Assembly: GCF_030815585.1 (NCBI RefSeq) | Contig: NZ_JAUSWY010000001.1 | Span: 2,790,001 to 2,854,000, forward strand | Direction: 5' to 3' | DNA from: Arthrobacter pascens | Lineage (GTDB): Bacteria; Actinomycetota; Actinomycetes; Actinomycetales; Micrococcaceae | DNA: 64,000 nt | Shown here: in pieces, positions 36,077 to 44,081 of the stretch | How the letters are laid out: each line of letters begins with the position of its first letter | Numbering within the stretch: the first letter of the stretch is position 1 | The notes under the pieces: model-generated | Database searches by the model: none | The model's input: the letters and a program-made list of their open reading frames with translations, nothing else | Told to the model about the DNA's origin: nothing | Position numbers and translations under genes: made by a program

Positions 36077-37261
36077 TCACTCGTGCTGTCGCGGGCTGGA
36101 CACGCCAGCGACGACTCCCAGCGCCATGGCGAGCAGTGATGCGCGGCTTCGGACTCCACAGACTTCGAATATCTGTTTGAACTGGTCCTGGACGGTATAG
36201 GCGCCTGTTCCTTGGGCCGCTGCCATGGCCGCTGTGCTCGCACCAGCAAACGCGAGCTCCAGTAATTCCCTCTGCCGGGGTGTCAGGCCGAAGCACCTCG
36301 CAAAGATGTCCAGCCTCGCCTCGGGCGGGCATTCCTGGATGGTCACGGCCAATGGTGGAGTGCCACCCGGGGCTGCCGAATCCATCCGGCTTGCCCGGAG
36401 GATGGCCCATTTGCCGTAACCGATGTGCACCCGCGCCGCAGCTGGATGATCATCCACTCCCGCCTCACGTGCCAGTAATTGTGCAGCGACGTTCAGGACC
36501 TCTGCCGGAACTCCCTGATAGGGCCGCGGACCGGGCTGAAGTAGGTCCAGCCAATCCCTCACGGACGCGGTCTCCCCTATCACGGCCATGTCGGCGTCCA
36601 GCGTCAGCACGGCCTGCTCCGGGAGGTCATCGGTGGGAGCGCTTCTTCGCGACTCGCTGACTGTAGGTTGTCCAATCCGCGGGCTTTTCAGCGGAGCGTC
36701 CCGCCTGGATGGTATCGCAGTCGCTTCCAAGCCGAACTGTCTGGCGATGGACCGCCGCAGCGCGGGCGTCACTTCATTCGTCACTGTTGCCAGGTAGGCC
36801 ATTTCGCTGGCCGTGAACGCGCCCTGCGCCGGCTCCCGCCATAGGTCGAGCCACCCCCAACACCCATGCTTGTCCGCAAATACGGTGAACAGGACATCAG
36901 AGACCCCGTGGCGTTTCAGCACCCCATCCCAGACCGGACTTTTCGACGGTTCTCCATTGCTGGCCTGGAGCAGCGATGCCACGGGAGAGGCGCTCTCGGC
37001 CAACCGCGTCCACCTGCCCATGGGTGTCAAGTACTTCAGTCGGATGAGGAGGGGGAGTTCCTCCGGGCATGGAATCCGTGCCAAAGGCGAAATTCCTGTT
37101 GCTGTTGCAGGGTCGGAAAGTGGCCAGACGCACGCGCTGAAAGGCAACATTCGGCCCAGCTCCTTGAGCACTCCTGCACGCAATGCCCGATGATCCAAGA
37201 GTGAATCGCTGAGAAGCCGGACGCGCTCAAGGCTCCGGTTCAACGCCCAGCCTGTGGTCAT
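36077..37261 (-). CDS. LuxR-family transcriptional regulator
   Basis: 394 aa. The first 190 residues have no named domain that I can identify but include a GAF-like segment (VSDVLFTVFADKHGCWGWLDLWRE). The C-terminal 65 residues form a LuxR-type helix-turn-helix (FGLTPRQRELLELAFAGAST, YTVQDQFKQIFEVCGVRSRASLLA). No receiver or ATPase domain is present, so it is not a classical response regulator or MalT-type protein. The ATG at 37261 is preceded by CATACT at 6 nt, close to the leaderless pattern. Divergent from the small ABM-like gene; an inverted repeat lies between them. Confidence 0.82.
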   Translation of the reverse strand: MTTGWALNRSLERVRLLSDSLLDHRALRAGVLKELGRMLPFSACVWPLSDPATATGISPLARIPCPEELPLLIRLKYLTPMGRWTRLAESASPVASLLQASNGEPSKSPVWDGVLKRHGVSDVLFTVFADKHGCWGWLDLWREPAQGAFTASEMAYLATVTNEVTPALRRSIARQFGLEATAIPSRRDAPLKSPRIGQPTVSESRRSAPTDDLPEQAVLTLDADMAVIGETASVRDWLDLLQPGPRPYQGVPAEVLNVAAQLLAREAGVDDHPAAARVHIGYGKWAILRASRMDSAAPGGTPPLAVTIQECPPEARLDIFARCFGLTPRQRELLELAFAGASTAAMAAAQGTGAYTVQDQFKQIFEVCGVRSRASLLAMALGVVAGVSSPRQHE

Positions 37262-37374
37262 TCACCCAGTATGCGCTCCGGCTGGACAGCCAGCACGTCG
37301 AGGCCCGTCTTCCAGATTTCTGGGATATCGCTTGAAGTGGACTGCGCCTACGGTGAGCAGTACCAAAGGCCGTG

Positions 37375-37395
37375 GAACCGGTACTGTTCCGGTTC
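37375..37395. promoter_or_regulatory. Inverted repeat between the LuxR-type and ABM-like genes
   Basis: GAACCGG-N7-CCGGTTC, perfect 7-bp arms, 32 nt upstream of the ABM-like start. A plausible operator for the divergent LuxR-type regulator; it could also fold as a leader hairpin. Confidence 0.45.
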
Positions 37396-37427
37396 GACAG
37401 CTGGCCAACTTCTAAGGAGAATCTGGA

Positions 37428-37709
37428 ATGTTTACGCTGCAGATCGAGCACGGAATCAAGGACTTCGGCATGTGGAAAGCGGCCTTCGACCGGGACCCGG
37501 TGAATCGCGCCCGCTCCGGCGTGGTCGCCCATCGCATCGGCCGGCCCGTCGGCGATTCCCACTATGTGGTGGTGGAACTCGATTTCACCGAACGCGGCCA
37601 GGCAGAGAAGTTGCTGGCCAATCTGCAGGACAACGTGTGGAACTCTCCTGCCGCTTCGCCTGCCCTGAACGGGGCGCCGCTGACCAGGATTATGGAATCA
37701 GAGAGCTGA
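37428..37709 (+). CDS. Small ABM-like (dimeric alpha/beta barrel) protein
   Basis: 93 aa. The pattern of FTLQIEHGIKDFGMWKAAFDRDPV followed by SHYVVVELDFTERGQAEKLLANLQ resembles small ferredoxin-like alpha/beta barrel proteins related to antibiotic biosynthesis monooxygenases, known mostly as hypothetical proteins. No catalytic residue can be assigned. The ATG at 37428 has AAGGAG 8 nt upstream. Divergent from the LuxR-type regulator, hence a likely target of it. Confidence 0.72.
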   Translation: MFTLQIEHGIKDFGMWKAAFDRDPVNRARSGVVAHRIGRPVGDSHYVVVELDFTERGQAEKLLANLQDNVWNSPAASPALNGAPLTRIMESES

Positions 37710-37807
37710 CCGGCGGATTTTCACCACCACGGTGTCCGTTTCGCGCTGAGACTTGGTAACCCGGGGGCTGCAGGTGTCCGTTCGCCCTCTGTGAGTCCGG
37801 ACGTGGG

Positions 37808-38269
37808 TCAGGCGCGGCGGCACTCCGACGTCATGAACGGGACGTAGTCCTGGGCGTCGTCCAGGCGTAATTCGGCGGTGTGGCGGAGTACGCCTCCGTC
37901 CACGCGGAAGGTATGGCGGGCGGTCCCCCGGTCGCTGTGGCGCTCCACCCGGAGGACGCCGTCCACCCAGGTGCAGCGGGCCGGAGTGCCCGGAGCCGAT
38001 CCCATGCTGTCCACGTAATACCAGAGAACCTCATCGTGGTCGGGATCTACGGTGAACACACCGTGTCCCTCAAAATGGGTACCGTCAGCCTCTGTGTGCC
38101 GGTAGCTCTGGACCACCGCATAACCGCCGGCGGCCCGCGAATAGCTCACTTCAGCGTCGGCAGTGCGCTCGGGCCCCCAGGCTGATGCAGCGAGGCGCGT
38201 GGTGCCGCGCCAATGCCCCAGGAAGTTCTCCAGCACTGCATGCACTGTGCCCGGCTGCGGACGGTTCAT
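37808..38269 (-). CDS. DUF1579 family protein
   Basis: 153 aa, a compact beta-rich protein. The family pattern is LENFLGHWRGTTRLAASAWGP near the start, SYSRAAGGYAVVQSYRHTE and GHGVFTVDPDHDEVLWYYVDS in the middle. No signal peptide or membrane helix. The function of the family is unknown; it has a lipocalin-like outline. The ATG has GGGAGGA upstream at good spacing. It follows the M16 peptidase gene by 21 nt on the same strand and may be co-transcribed. Confidence 0.78.
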   Translation of the reverse strand: MNRPQPGTVHAVLENFLGHWRGTTRLAASAWGPERTADAEVSYSRAAGGYAVVQSYRHTEADGTHFEGHGVFTVDPDHDEVLWYYVDSMGSAPGTPARCTWVDGVLRVERHSDRGTARHTFRVDGGVLRHTAELRLDDAQDYVPFMTSECRRA

Positions 38270-38290
38270 GGCTTCCTCCCGACGTCCCGG

Positions 38291-39634
38291 TCAGAGACCG
38301 AACGTCTCATTTTCTTCGAACGGACCCACCACGGTGACAGTCCGGGGCGCTGCGGCCAGCTCCCTGGCAAGGTCCTGGACCTCCTGCGCCGTGACCGATT
38401 TGATGAGCCGGAGGGTCTCGTCGATGTCCTGGTACTCTCCGGACACCAGTTCGGCGCGGCCCAGGCGGGACATCCGGGAGCCGGTGTCCTCCAGTGCCAG
38501 CACGATGCCACCGCAGAGCTGACCCACCGCTTTGCGGAGTTCGTCCTCGGATATCCCGCCCTCAGCCAGCTTGTCCAGCTCAAGCCCCAGCAGATCCAGC
38601 ACCTGGCGGACTTTGGAGGGCGTGCACCCGGCATACATGCCGAAGTAGCCCGCGTCAGCGTAGGAGGACGCGAACGAATACGTGGAGTACACCAGTCCGC
38701 GCTTCTCACGGATTTCCTGGAACAGCCGCGAGGACATTCCCCCGCCGAGCACTGCGTTGAGCACGCTCATGACGTAGCGGCGTTCATCCGTCGCCACGAT
38801 CGTGGGGCAGCCCATGATGATGTTGGCCTGCTCCACCGCGCGCTTGACCACGTGCAGGCCAGCGGTGCCGGTGATCTCGGCACGTTCGGTGGGGCGGCGC
38901 TCCACCGGAGCGGCGCTGGGCTCAAGCGGCCAGCCGGCCGCGTGGAGCGCATCCACCACAAGGCGGCAGACGACGTCGTGCTCCAGGCCTCCCGCGGCAG
39001 TGATTACCAGCTCGTCGGGCCGGTAGTACCGGCGGTAGTGATCCCATACCGAATCGCGCGCCACCGCCCTGATGGCGGCGGGCGTGCCGCCGATGGGGCG
39101 GCCCAACGGATGGGTTCCCAACACGGCCGCCACAAAATTTTCATGCGCCACGTCCGTGGGGTCATCGCTGTCCATGGCGATTTCCTCCAGGATGACGTCG
39201 CGCTCCTGCTCCATTTCGGCCGGATCCAGGACGGCACCCGTGATCATGTCCGCAATCACGTCAATCGCCATGGGAAGGTCCGTGTCCAGCACCCGGGCGA
39301 AGTAGCACGTGCTTTCCTTGGCGGTAGCGGCGTTGGACTCGCCGCCCACCTCGTCGAACGCTGAGGCGATTTCCAGCGCCGTCCGGCGTCTGGTGCCCTT
39401 GAACAGGAGGTGTTCCAGGAAATGAGTTGAGCCGTGCTGTCCCGGAGCCTCGTCACGGGACCCCACGCCCACCCAAAATCCGATAGTGGCCGAACGCTGC
39501 CCGGGCATCGCTTCGGTGAGCACCCGCACGCCGCCGGGCAACACGGAACGCCTGACAACGGAGCCGCCGTCGGATCCGTGCACAAGGGTGTCGCCGGGCT
39601 GGTTCTGCTCAAGCGGCAGGGGTACAACAGTCAT
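38291..39634 (-). CDS. M16-family zinc metallopeptidase (pitrilysin/MPP-like)
   Basis: 447-aa processing-peptidase-like enzyme. The inverted zinc motif HxxEH is H71-F-L-E74-H75 (STHFLEHLLFKGT), and the downstream glutamate region ESTCYFARVL and EEIAMDSDDP are typical. N-terminal and C-terminal M16 halves are both present. No signal peptide, so cytoplasmic. The ATG at 39634 has AAAGG 6 nt upstream; the frame is open to 39706. It follows pnp on the same strand beyond a strong hairpin, the conserved actinobacterial order rpsO-pnp-M16. Confidence 0.93.
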   Translation of the reverse strand: MTVVPLPLEQNQPGDTLVHGSDGGSVVRRSVLPGGVRVLTEAMPGQRSATIGFWVGVGSRDEAPGQHGSTHFLEHLLFKGTRRRTALEIASAFDEVGGESNAATAKESTCYFARVLDTDLPMAIDVIADMITGAVLDPAEMEQERDVILEEIAMDSDDPTDVAHENFVAAVLGTHPLGRPIGGTPAAIRAVARDSVWDHYRRYYRPDELVITAAGGLEHDVVCRLVVDALHAAGWPLEPSAAPVERRPTERAEITGTAGLHVVKRAVEQANIIMGCPTIVATDERRYVMSVLNAVLGGGMSSRLFQEIREKRGLVYSTYSFASSYADAGYFGMYAGCTPSKVRQVLDLLGLELDKLAEGGISEDELRKAVGQLCGGIVLALEDTGSRMSRLGRAELVSGEYQDIDETLRLIKSVTAQEVQDLARELAAAPRTVTVVGPFEENETFGL

Positions 39635-39680
39635 TGAAGCCTTTCGGGGAGCGGCTGCCGAATCTGGCTGCCATCGTAAC

Positions 39681-39719
39681 AGCGGCGGGGCCGGTGGATC
39701 ATCCACCGGCCCCGCCGCT
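39681..39719 (-). terminator. Terminator after pnp
   Basis: Arms 39681-39699 and 39701-39719 are perfectly complementary (core GCGGCGGGGCCGGTGG) around ATCAT. It lies 40 nt past the pnp stop and 46 nt before the M16 peptidase ATG. Very GC-rich; on the plus strand TTTCTG follows. Confidence 0.8.
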
Positions 39720-39759
39720 TTCTGCTGTGTGCCGGAAGCTGCTACTCCGCGTGAGTGGA

Positions 39760-42024
39760 CTACTCCGCTTCTGCAGCGCCCTCTGCCGCGACGGAAGCGT
39801 GAACGGGCTCGGCTTCGCCGGCGCCTTCCTCTTCAGCCACTACGGGGGACAGCGACAGCTTTCCGCGGTCATCGATCTTGGTGATTTCGACCTGGATCTT
39901 CTGACCCACGGAGACCACGTCATCAACGTTGTCCACGCGCTTGCCGCTGGCAAGCTTGCGCAGCTCGGAGATGTGCAGCAGGCCGTCCTTGCCCGGGGTG
40001 AGGGAAATGAAGGCGCCGAAGGTGGTGGTCTTGACGACCGTGCCCAGGTAGCGCTCGCCGATTTCCGGAACCTGCGGGTTGGCGATGGCGTTGATGGCGG
40101 AGCGTGCTGCGTCTGCAGACGGACCGTTGGTGGCGCCAATGTAGACCGTGCCGTCGTCCTCGATGGAGATGTCCGCGCCGGTGTCTTCCTGGATCTGGTT
40201 GATCATCTTGCCCTTGGGCCCAATGACCTCGCCGATCTTGTCAACCGGGATCTTGACCGCGATGACGCGCGGCGCGAACTCGGAGAGCTCATCCGGGGTA
40301 TCGATCGCGGAGTTGATGACATCCAGGATGTGCAGGCGGGCTTCGCGGGCCTGCTTCAGCGCTGCTGCCAGCACGGAAGCCGGGATGCCGTCGAGCTTGG
40401 TGTCCAGCTGGATGGCCGTGACGAACTCGGACGTACCGGCAACCTTGAAGTCCATGTCGCCGAACGCGTCTTCGGCACCGAGGATGTCCGTCAGGGCAGC
40501 GTAGCGGGTCTGGCCGTCAACCTGGTCGGAAACCAGGCCCATGGCGATACCGGCAACGGCGGCCTTCAGGGGCACACCTGCGTTGAGCATGGACAGCGTG
40601 GAGGCGCAGACCGAACCCATCGACGTCGAACCGTTGGAGCTGAGGGCCTCGGACACCTGGCGGATGGCGTACGGGAACTCTTCCCGGGACGGCAGCACCG
40701 GCACGAGCGCACGCTCAGCCAGGGCACCGTGGCCGATTTCGCGGCGCTTCGGGGAACCGACGCGGCCGGTCTCACCGGTGGAGTACGGCGGGAAGTTGTA
40801 GTTGTGCATGTAGCGCTTGCGCGTCACGGGAGACAGCGAGTCGATCTGCTGTTCCATCTTGAGCATGTTCAGCGTGGTCACACCCATGATCTGGGTCTCG
40901 CCGCGCTCGAAGATCGCGGAACCGTGCACGCGGGGCAGAACCTCAACCTCGGCGGTGAGCTGGCGGATGTCCGTCAGGCCTCGGCCGTCGATGCGGATCT
41001 GGTCCTTGAGGATGCGCTGGCGCACAACCTGCTTGGTGACCGAGCGGAACGCTGCAGAGAGCTCCTTCTCGCGGCCTTCGAACTGGCCGGCGAGTGAGGA
41101 AGTGACTTCGTCCTTCAACGAATCCGTTGCAACGTCGCGTTCCTGCTTGTCGGCGATCTGGAAGACGGCCGCCAGCTTCTCAGCGGCAGCGGCCTCCACA
41201 GCGGCGTACACGTCATCCTGGTAGTCCAGGAAGACCGGGAACTCAACGGTGGGCTTTGCAGCGCGGGCGGCGAGGTCGGCCTGGGCGTCGCAAAGCGCCT
41301 TGATGAACGGCTTGGCAGCCTCGAGGCCCTCGGAGACAACCTCTTCCGTGGGGGCGGTGGCGCCCTGTTCCTTGATGAGGTTCCAGGAGTTGTCCGTTGC
41401 TTCGGCTTCAACCATCATGATGGCAACGTCGTCGCCCGCGATGCGGCCGGCAACCACCATGTTGAAGACAGAGTTCTCCAGCTGTGAGTGCTTCGGGAAA
41501 GCGACCCACTGCGAACCCTGCTCGTCAGCCACGAGGGCAACGCGGACGCCGCCGATGGGGCCGGAGAACGGAAGTCCGGAGAGCTGCGTGGACATGGAGG
41601 AGGCGTTGATGGCCACCACGTCGTAGAGCTCGTCGGGGTTGATGGCCAAAACGGTCACCACAATCTGGACCTCGTTGCGCAGGCCCTTGACGAAGGCGGG
41701 ACGCAGCGGACGGTCCATTAGGCGGCAGGCCAGGATCGCTTCGGTGGACGGGCGGCCTTCACGGCGGAAGAACGAGCCCGGGATGCGGCCGGCAGCGTAC
41801 ATGCGCTCTTCCACATCAACCGTCAGCGGGAAGAAGTCGAAGCCTTCGCGCGGGTGCTTGCCTGCGGTAGTGGCGGACAGCAGCGCGGTGTCTTCGTCGA
41901 TGTACACCATGGCTGCGCCGGCTGCCTGCTTGGCAAGACGGCCGGTTTCGAAGCGGATTACACGCTTGCCGAAGCGGCCATTATCAATGACTGCTTCTGA
42001 GAACTGGATTTCGGGACCCTCCAA
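39760..42024 (-). CDS. pnp: Polyribonucleotide nucleotidyltransferase
   Basis: PNPase, 754 aa: 3'-5' phosphorolytic exoribonuclease and polymerase in RNA decay. Two RNase PH cores are separated by a helical domain, then KH ([25 protein letters not shown] split around residue 600) and S1 ([30 protein letters not shown]) domains, and an Ala/Glu tail. The start is TTG at 42024, giving [12 protein letters not shown]. The full anti-SD match GGAGGTGA lies 5 nt upstream, whereas the upstream GTG overlaps that sequence. Part of the rpsO-pnp unit. Confidence 0.96.
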   Translation of the reverse strand: MEGPEIQFSEAVIDNGRFGKRVIRFETGRLAKQAAGAAMVYIDEDTALLSATTAGKHPREGFDFFPLTVDVEERMYAAGRIPGSFFRREGRPSTEAILACRLMDRPLRPAFVKGLRNEVQIVVTVLAINPDELYDVVAINASSMSTQLSGLPFSGPIGGVRVALVADEQGSQWVAFPKHSQLENSVFNMVVAGRIAGDDVAIMMVEAEATDNSWNLIKEQGATAPTEEVVSEGLEAAKPFIKALCDAQADLAARAAKPTVEFPVFLDYQDDVYAAVEAAAAEKLAAVFQIADKQERDVATDSLKDEVTSSLAGQFEGREKELSAAFRSVTKQVVRQRILKDQIRIDGRGLTDIRQLTAEVEVLPRVHGSAIFERGETQIMGVTTLNMLKMEQQIDSLSPVTRKRYMHNYNFPPYSTGETGRVGSPKRREIGHGALAERALVPVLPSREEFPYAIRQVSEALSSNGSTSMGSVCASTLSMLNAGVPLKAAVAGIAMGLVSDQVDGQTRYAALTDILGAEDAFGDMDFKVAGTSEFVTAIQLDTKLDGIPASVLAAALKQAREARLHILDVINSAIDTPDELSEFAPRVIAVKIPVDKIGEVIGPKGKMINQIQEDTGADISIEDDGTVYIGATNGPSADAARSAINAIANPQVPEIGERYLGTVVKTTTFGAFISLTPGKDGLLHISELRKLASGKRVDNVDDVVSVGQKIQVEITKIDDRGKLSLSPVVAEEEGAGEAEPVHASVAAEGAAEAE

Positions 42025-42134
42025 GAGAGTCACCTCCGTTTCTTGTTTCACGGAGTCCAGCCGCATCAACCCAGTCCAGCATCTGTCTACTGGCCTGCAC
42101 TGCACCCGGTCATCGATCGAGACCCACGGGCCGG

Positions 42135-42153
42135 GGCTTCAGTCTTCGAAGCC
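42135..42153 (-). other. Hairpin in the rpsO-pnp spacer
   Basis: GGCTTC-N7-GAAGCC in the pnp leader, 111 nt upstream of the TTG start. In enterobacteria the pnp leader carries a processing hairpin for autoregulation; this one is much shorter and its role is unknown. Confidence 0.35.
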
Positions 42154-42228
42154 GTTCCCGGGGATCACTACCGAGGACCGCGAATGCGTGATGCGGTTGA
42201 TCCTCCTGTTTAGTTTTCTTTTGAAGAA

Positions 42229-42259
42229 GGCGGCCCGTTCCGTCGAGGAAAGGGCCGCC
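42229..42259 (-). terminator. Hairpin after rpsO
   Basis: GGCGGCCC / GGGCCGCC arms with an inner TTCC / GGAA pair, 13 nt past the rpsO stop. On the minus strand it is followed by TTCTTCAAAAG. It probably attenuates read-through from rpsO into pnp. Confidence 0.65.
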
Positions 42260-42271
42260 CCTTAAGCCTGA

Positions 42272-42541
42272 CTAGCGGCGCAGGCCGAGGCGCTCGATGA
42301 GCGCACGGTAGCGGGCGATGTCAGTGTTCTTGAGGTAGGTGAGCATGCGCTTGCGACGACCAACCATGGCCAGCAGACCGCGCTGGGTGTGGTAATCGTG
42401 CTTGTGCACCTTCATGTGCTCAGTCAGATCCTTGATCCGCTGGGTCAGGACTGCAACCTGGACCTCCGGCGAACCGGTGTCGGCCTCGGACGTTGCAAAA
42501 TCCTTGATGATGGTCTGCTTTACAGCGGCGTCAAGTGCCAC
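42272..42541 (-). CDS. rpsO: 30S ribosomal protein S15
   Basis: 89 aa, the usual S15 length; binds 16S rRNA early in 30S assembly. Family sequence throughout: [38 protein letters not shown] and [20 protein letters not shown]. The start is GTG at 42541 with TAGGAG 6 nt upstream. Followed by pnp after a hairpin. The upstream 300 nt contain no gene, only a candidate promoter. Confidence 0.98.
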   Translation of the reverse strand: MALDAAVKQTIIKDFATSEADTGSPEVQVAVLTQRIKDLTEHMKVHKHDYHTQRGLLAMVGRRKRMLTYLKNTDIARYRALIERLGLRR

Positions 42542-42840
42542 AATAACTCCTAGAGATGTGCCGTGAGGCCCGAATCAGTAACTCACTGCCGGGTCTGCCA
42601 ACGCGGAATTCCTCCGGAATCCAAGGGTATTCCACGCATGGCAGGAACCAGCCGCCACGGACTGCAGCCGGATCCAACGTTCAGTTTACCGGCAGCGCTG
42701 CAATCTTGTCGAAACAGCCGTACCCGGACCGGTATGGAGGCGCGTATGACGGCGGCGCGATTTCCAGCGAACGTCGCACCACTGACGAAAAGCGCTGTTG
42801 ACTTGTGGGACGTTCGGCGGGCCGGAAACGATAAATGCCC
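42542..42840. other. rpsO leader and gap to the glycosyltransferase gene
   Basis: About 300 nt without a supported gene. It holds the rpsO ribosome-binding site and its candidate promoter at 42683-42712. The open frames present lack ribosome-binding sites and family signatures. The distal half is the likely junction of the inserted glycosyltransferase gene. Confidence 0.6.
42683..42712 (-). promoter_or_regulatory. Candidate promoter of rpsO
   Basis: On the minus strand TCGACA (-35, within TTTCGACAAG) and TAAACT (-10) are 18 nt apart, leaving a leader of about 135 nt before the rpsO GTG. Good match to an actinobacterial housekeeping promoter. Confidence 0.45.
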
Positions 42841-43983
42841 TTAGCGCGCGCTAGTGACGAGGGCCTCCACCTTGCGGACTACAGCCGCCGGGTCCGGAAG
42901 AGCGAGCGTTTCTGTTCGTAGGGCTGTGACGCGGTCACGCATCTTCGCGTCATCCCGCAAGGCCGCTACTCGCTCCCTGATCACGGTCGAGTCCGCAGTC
43001 TGCGAGTCGAGCACACATCCCACACCGAGGTGCTGGACACGATCAGCGGTGAACGGCTGGTCAGCTCCCATGGGAAAGAGGATCTGGGGGGCCCCACCCA
43101 GGACGGATCTCATGAAGAGCCCGCTACCCCCGTGATGCAGAACGACGCTGGCACGTGGGACGAGGGCATCAAGGTCGACATACTGCTCCACACGCACATG
43201 CGATGGTTGGGGCCCGAATCGGGCGGGATCGAGATCGCGTCCAACTGCTACCACGCACGGAGCATCCACTTCGGCGAGTGCGTCGAGAATCCGATCAAAT
43301 AGATCGCCCGATTCGGTATTGAACTCGGTTCCGAGGGTTGCCACGATCGACCCGTTCGGGTCGGGCTTGAGCCCGCGATCAGGCCGCATCCACACTGCGT
43401 GATCCGGGGCCGGAAAGTCCGGAGCTCTCATGGTCGGTGTGAACGGAACAACAAAGAGGTCGCCCTGGTATCTAATGGGCTCTGACAATCCAAGTTCTAG
43501 GCGCAATCGCTCAAGCGCATCACTGACGCGATCCGCGCGCACTAGTGATCCCGATGCGATCACAGATACAATAACGACCGGAACGCCCGCGCGTGCACCT
43601 GCGGCCATCGCCCCGAAGTCCAGCTCATCGCACACAATCAAATCCGTGCTCGAAATCACCGCCTCGATCGCTTCAGCCGACTGGCGCGCAGCATCGCCTG
43701 CGAAGTACTCAGCCACAACAGCCACCTCAGCATCCCGATCCACGGGTAGCAAAGGAGAGATCTCATCGCTGATACGGGCTCGACGATCCGGCCGAGTTTC
43801 CATCCGACGAAACATCCCCTCAGGAGCCGACCGAGCTCCAGAAGCTCGGCCGACCAGGGTCAGGTCGTGGCCCGCATCGACGAGTACCCGAAGCAGAGGA
43901 AATTGAGGAACGAGATGACCGGCGCCACCAACAAAGGAGCAAAGTATTTGCACGTTCCCAAGATTAACACCGCGGCCACGCAT
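42841..43983 (-). CDS. Glycosyltransferase, GT1/UGT-like (GT-B fold)
   Basis: 380 aa. The N-terminal acceptor domain opens with ILCSFVGGAGHLVPQFPLLRVLVDAGHDL, broken by the usual glycine-rich loop. The C-terminal sugar-nucleotide domain has ASVVLHHGGSGLFMRSVLGGAPQILFPMGADQPF, the HHGGSG and D-Q signature of macrolide- and flavonoid-type GT1 enzymes. The acceptor is unknown. Codon use is unlike the neighbours (ATA, CGA, TTA and AGA codons, lower GC), suggesting transfer. It has no partner genes. The ATG at 43983 has AGAAGG too close; a GTG at 43953 is possible. Confidence 0.82.
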   Translation of the reverse strand: MRGRGVNLGNVQILCSFVGGAGHLVPQFPLLRVLVDAGHDLTLVGRASGARSAPEGMFRRMETRPDRRARISDEISPLLPVDRDAEVAVVAEYFAGDAARQSAEAIEAVISSTDLIVCDELDFGAMAAGARAGVPVVIVSVIASGSLVRADRVSDALERLRLELGLSEPIRYQGDLFVVPFTPTMRAPDFPAPDHAVWMRPDRGLKPDPNGSIVATLGTEFNTESGDLFDRILDALAEVDAPCVVAVGRDLDPARFGPQPSHVRVEQYVDLDALVPRASVVLHHGGSGLFMRSVLGGAPQILFPMGADQPFTADRVQHLGVGCVLDSQTADSTVIRERVAALRDDAKMRDRVTALRTETLALPDPAAVVRKVEALVTSAR

Positions 43984-44057
43984 ACCTTCTAATTTCAGCG
44001 TGGTGGAGGCTCGCGCGTAGGGTTGGAAACCGCCCAGGGATGGCGGCGCTTACGGAC

Positions 44058-44079
44058 AGTTATGCCCCAGTTATGCCCC
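44058..44079. repeat. Tandem 11-bp repeat at the kynU 3' end
   Basis: AGTTATGCCCC occurs twice head to tail, followed by a partial, degenerate copy that contains the kynU stop codon (44082-44084). Confidence 0.75.
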
Positions 44080-44081
44080 AG

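Noticed and set aside
42556..42844. Small ORFs of 81 and 93 codons upstream of rpsO
   Set aside because: They have no ribosome-binding site and no recognisable domain, and they overlap the candidate rpsO promoter on the other strand.
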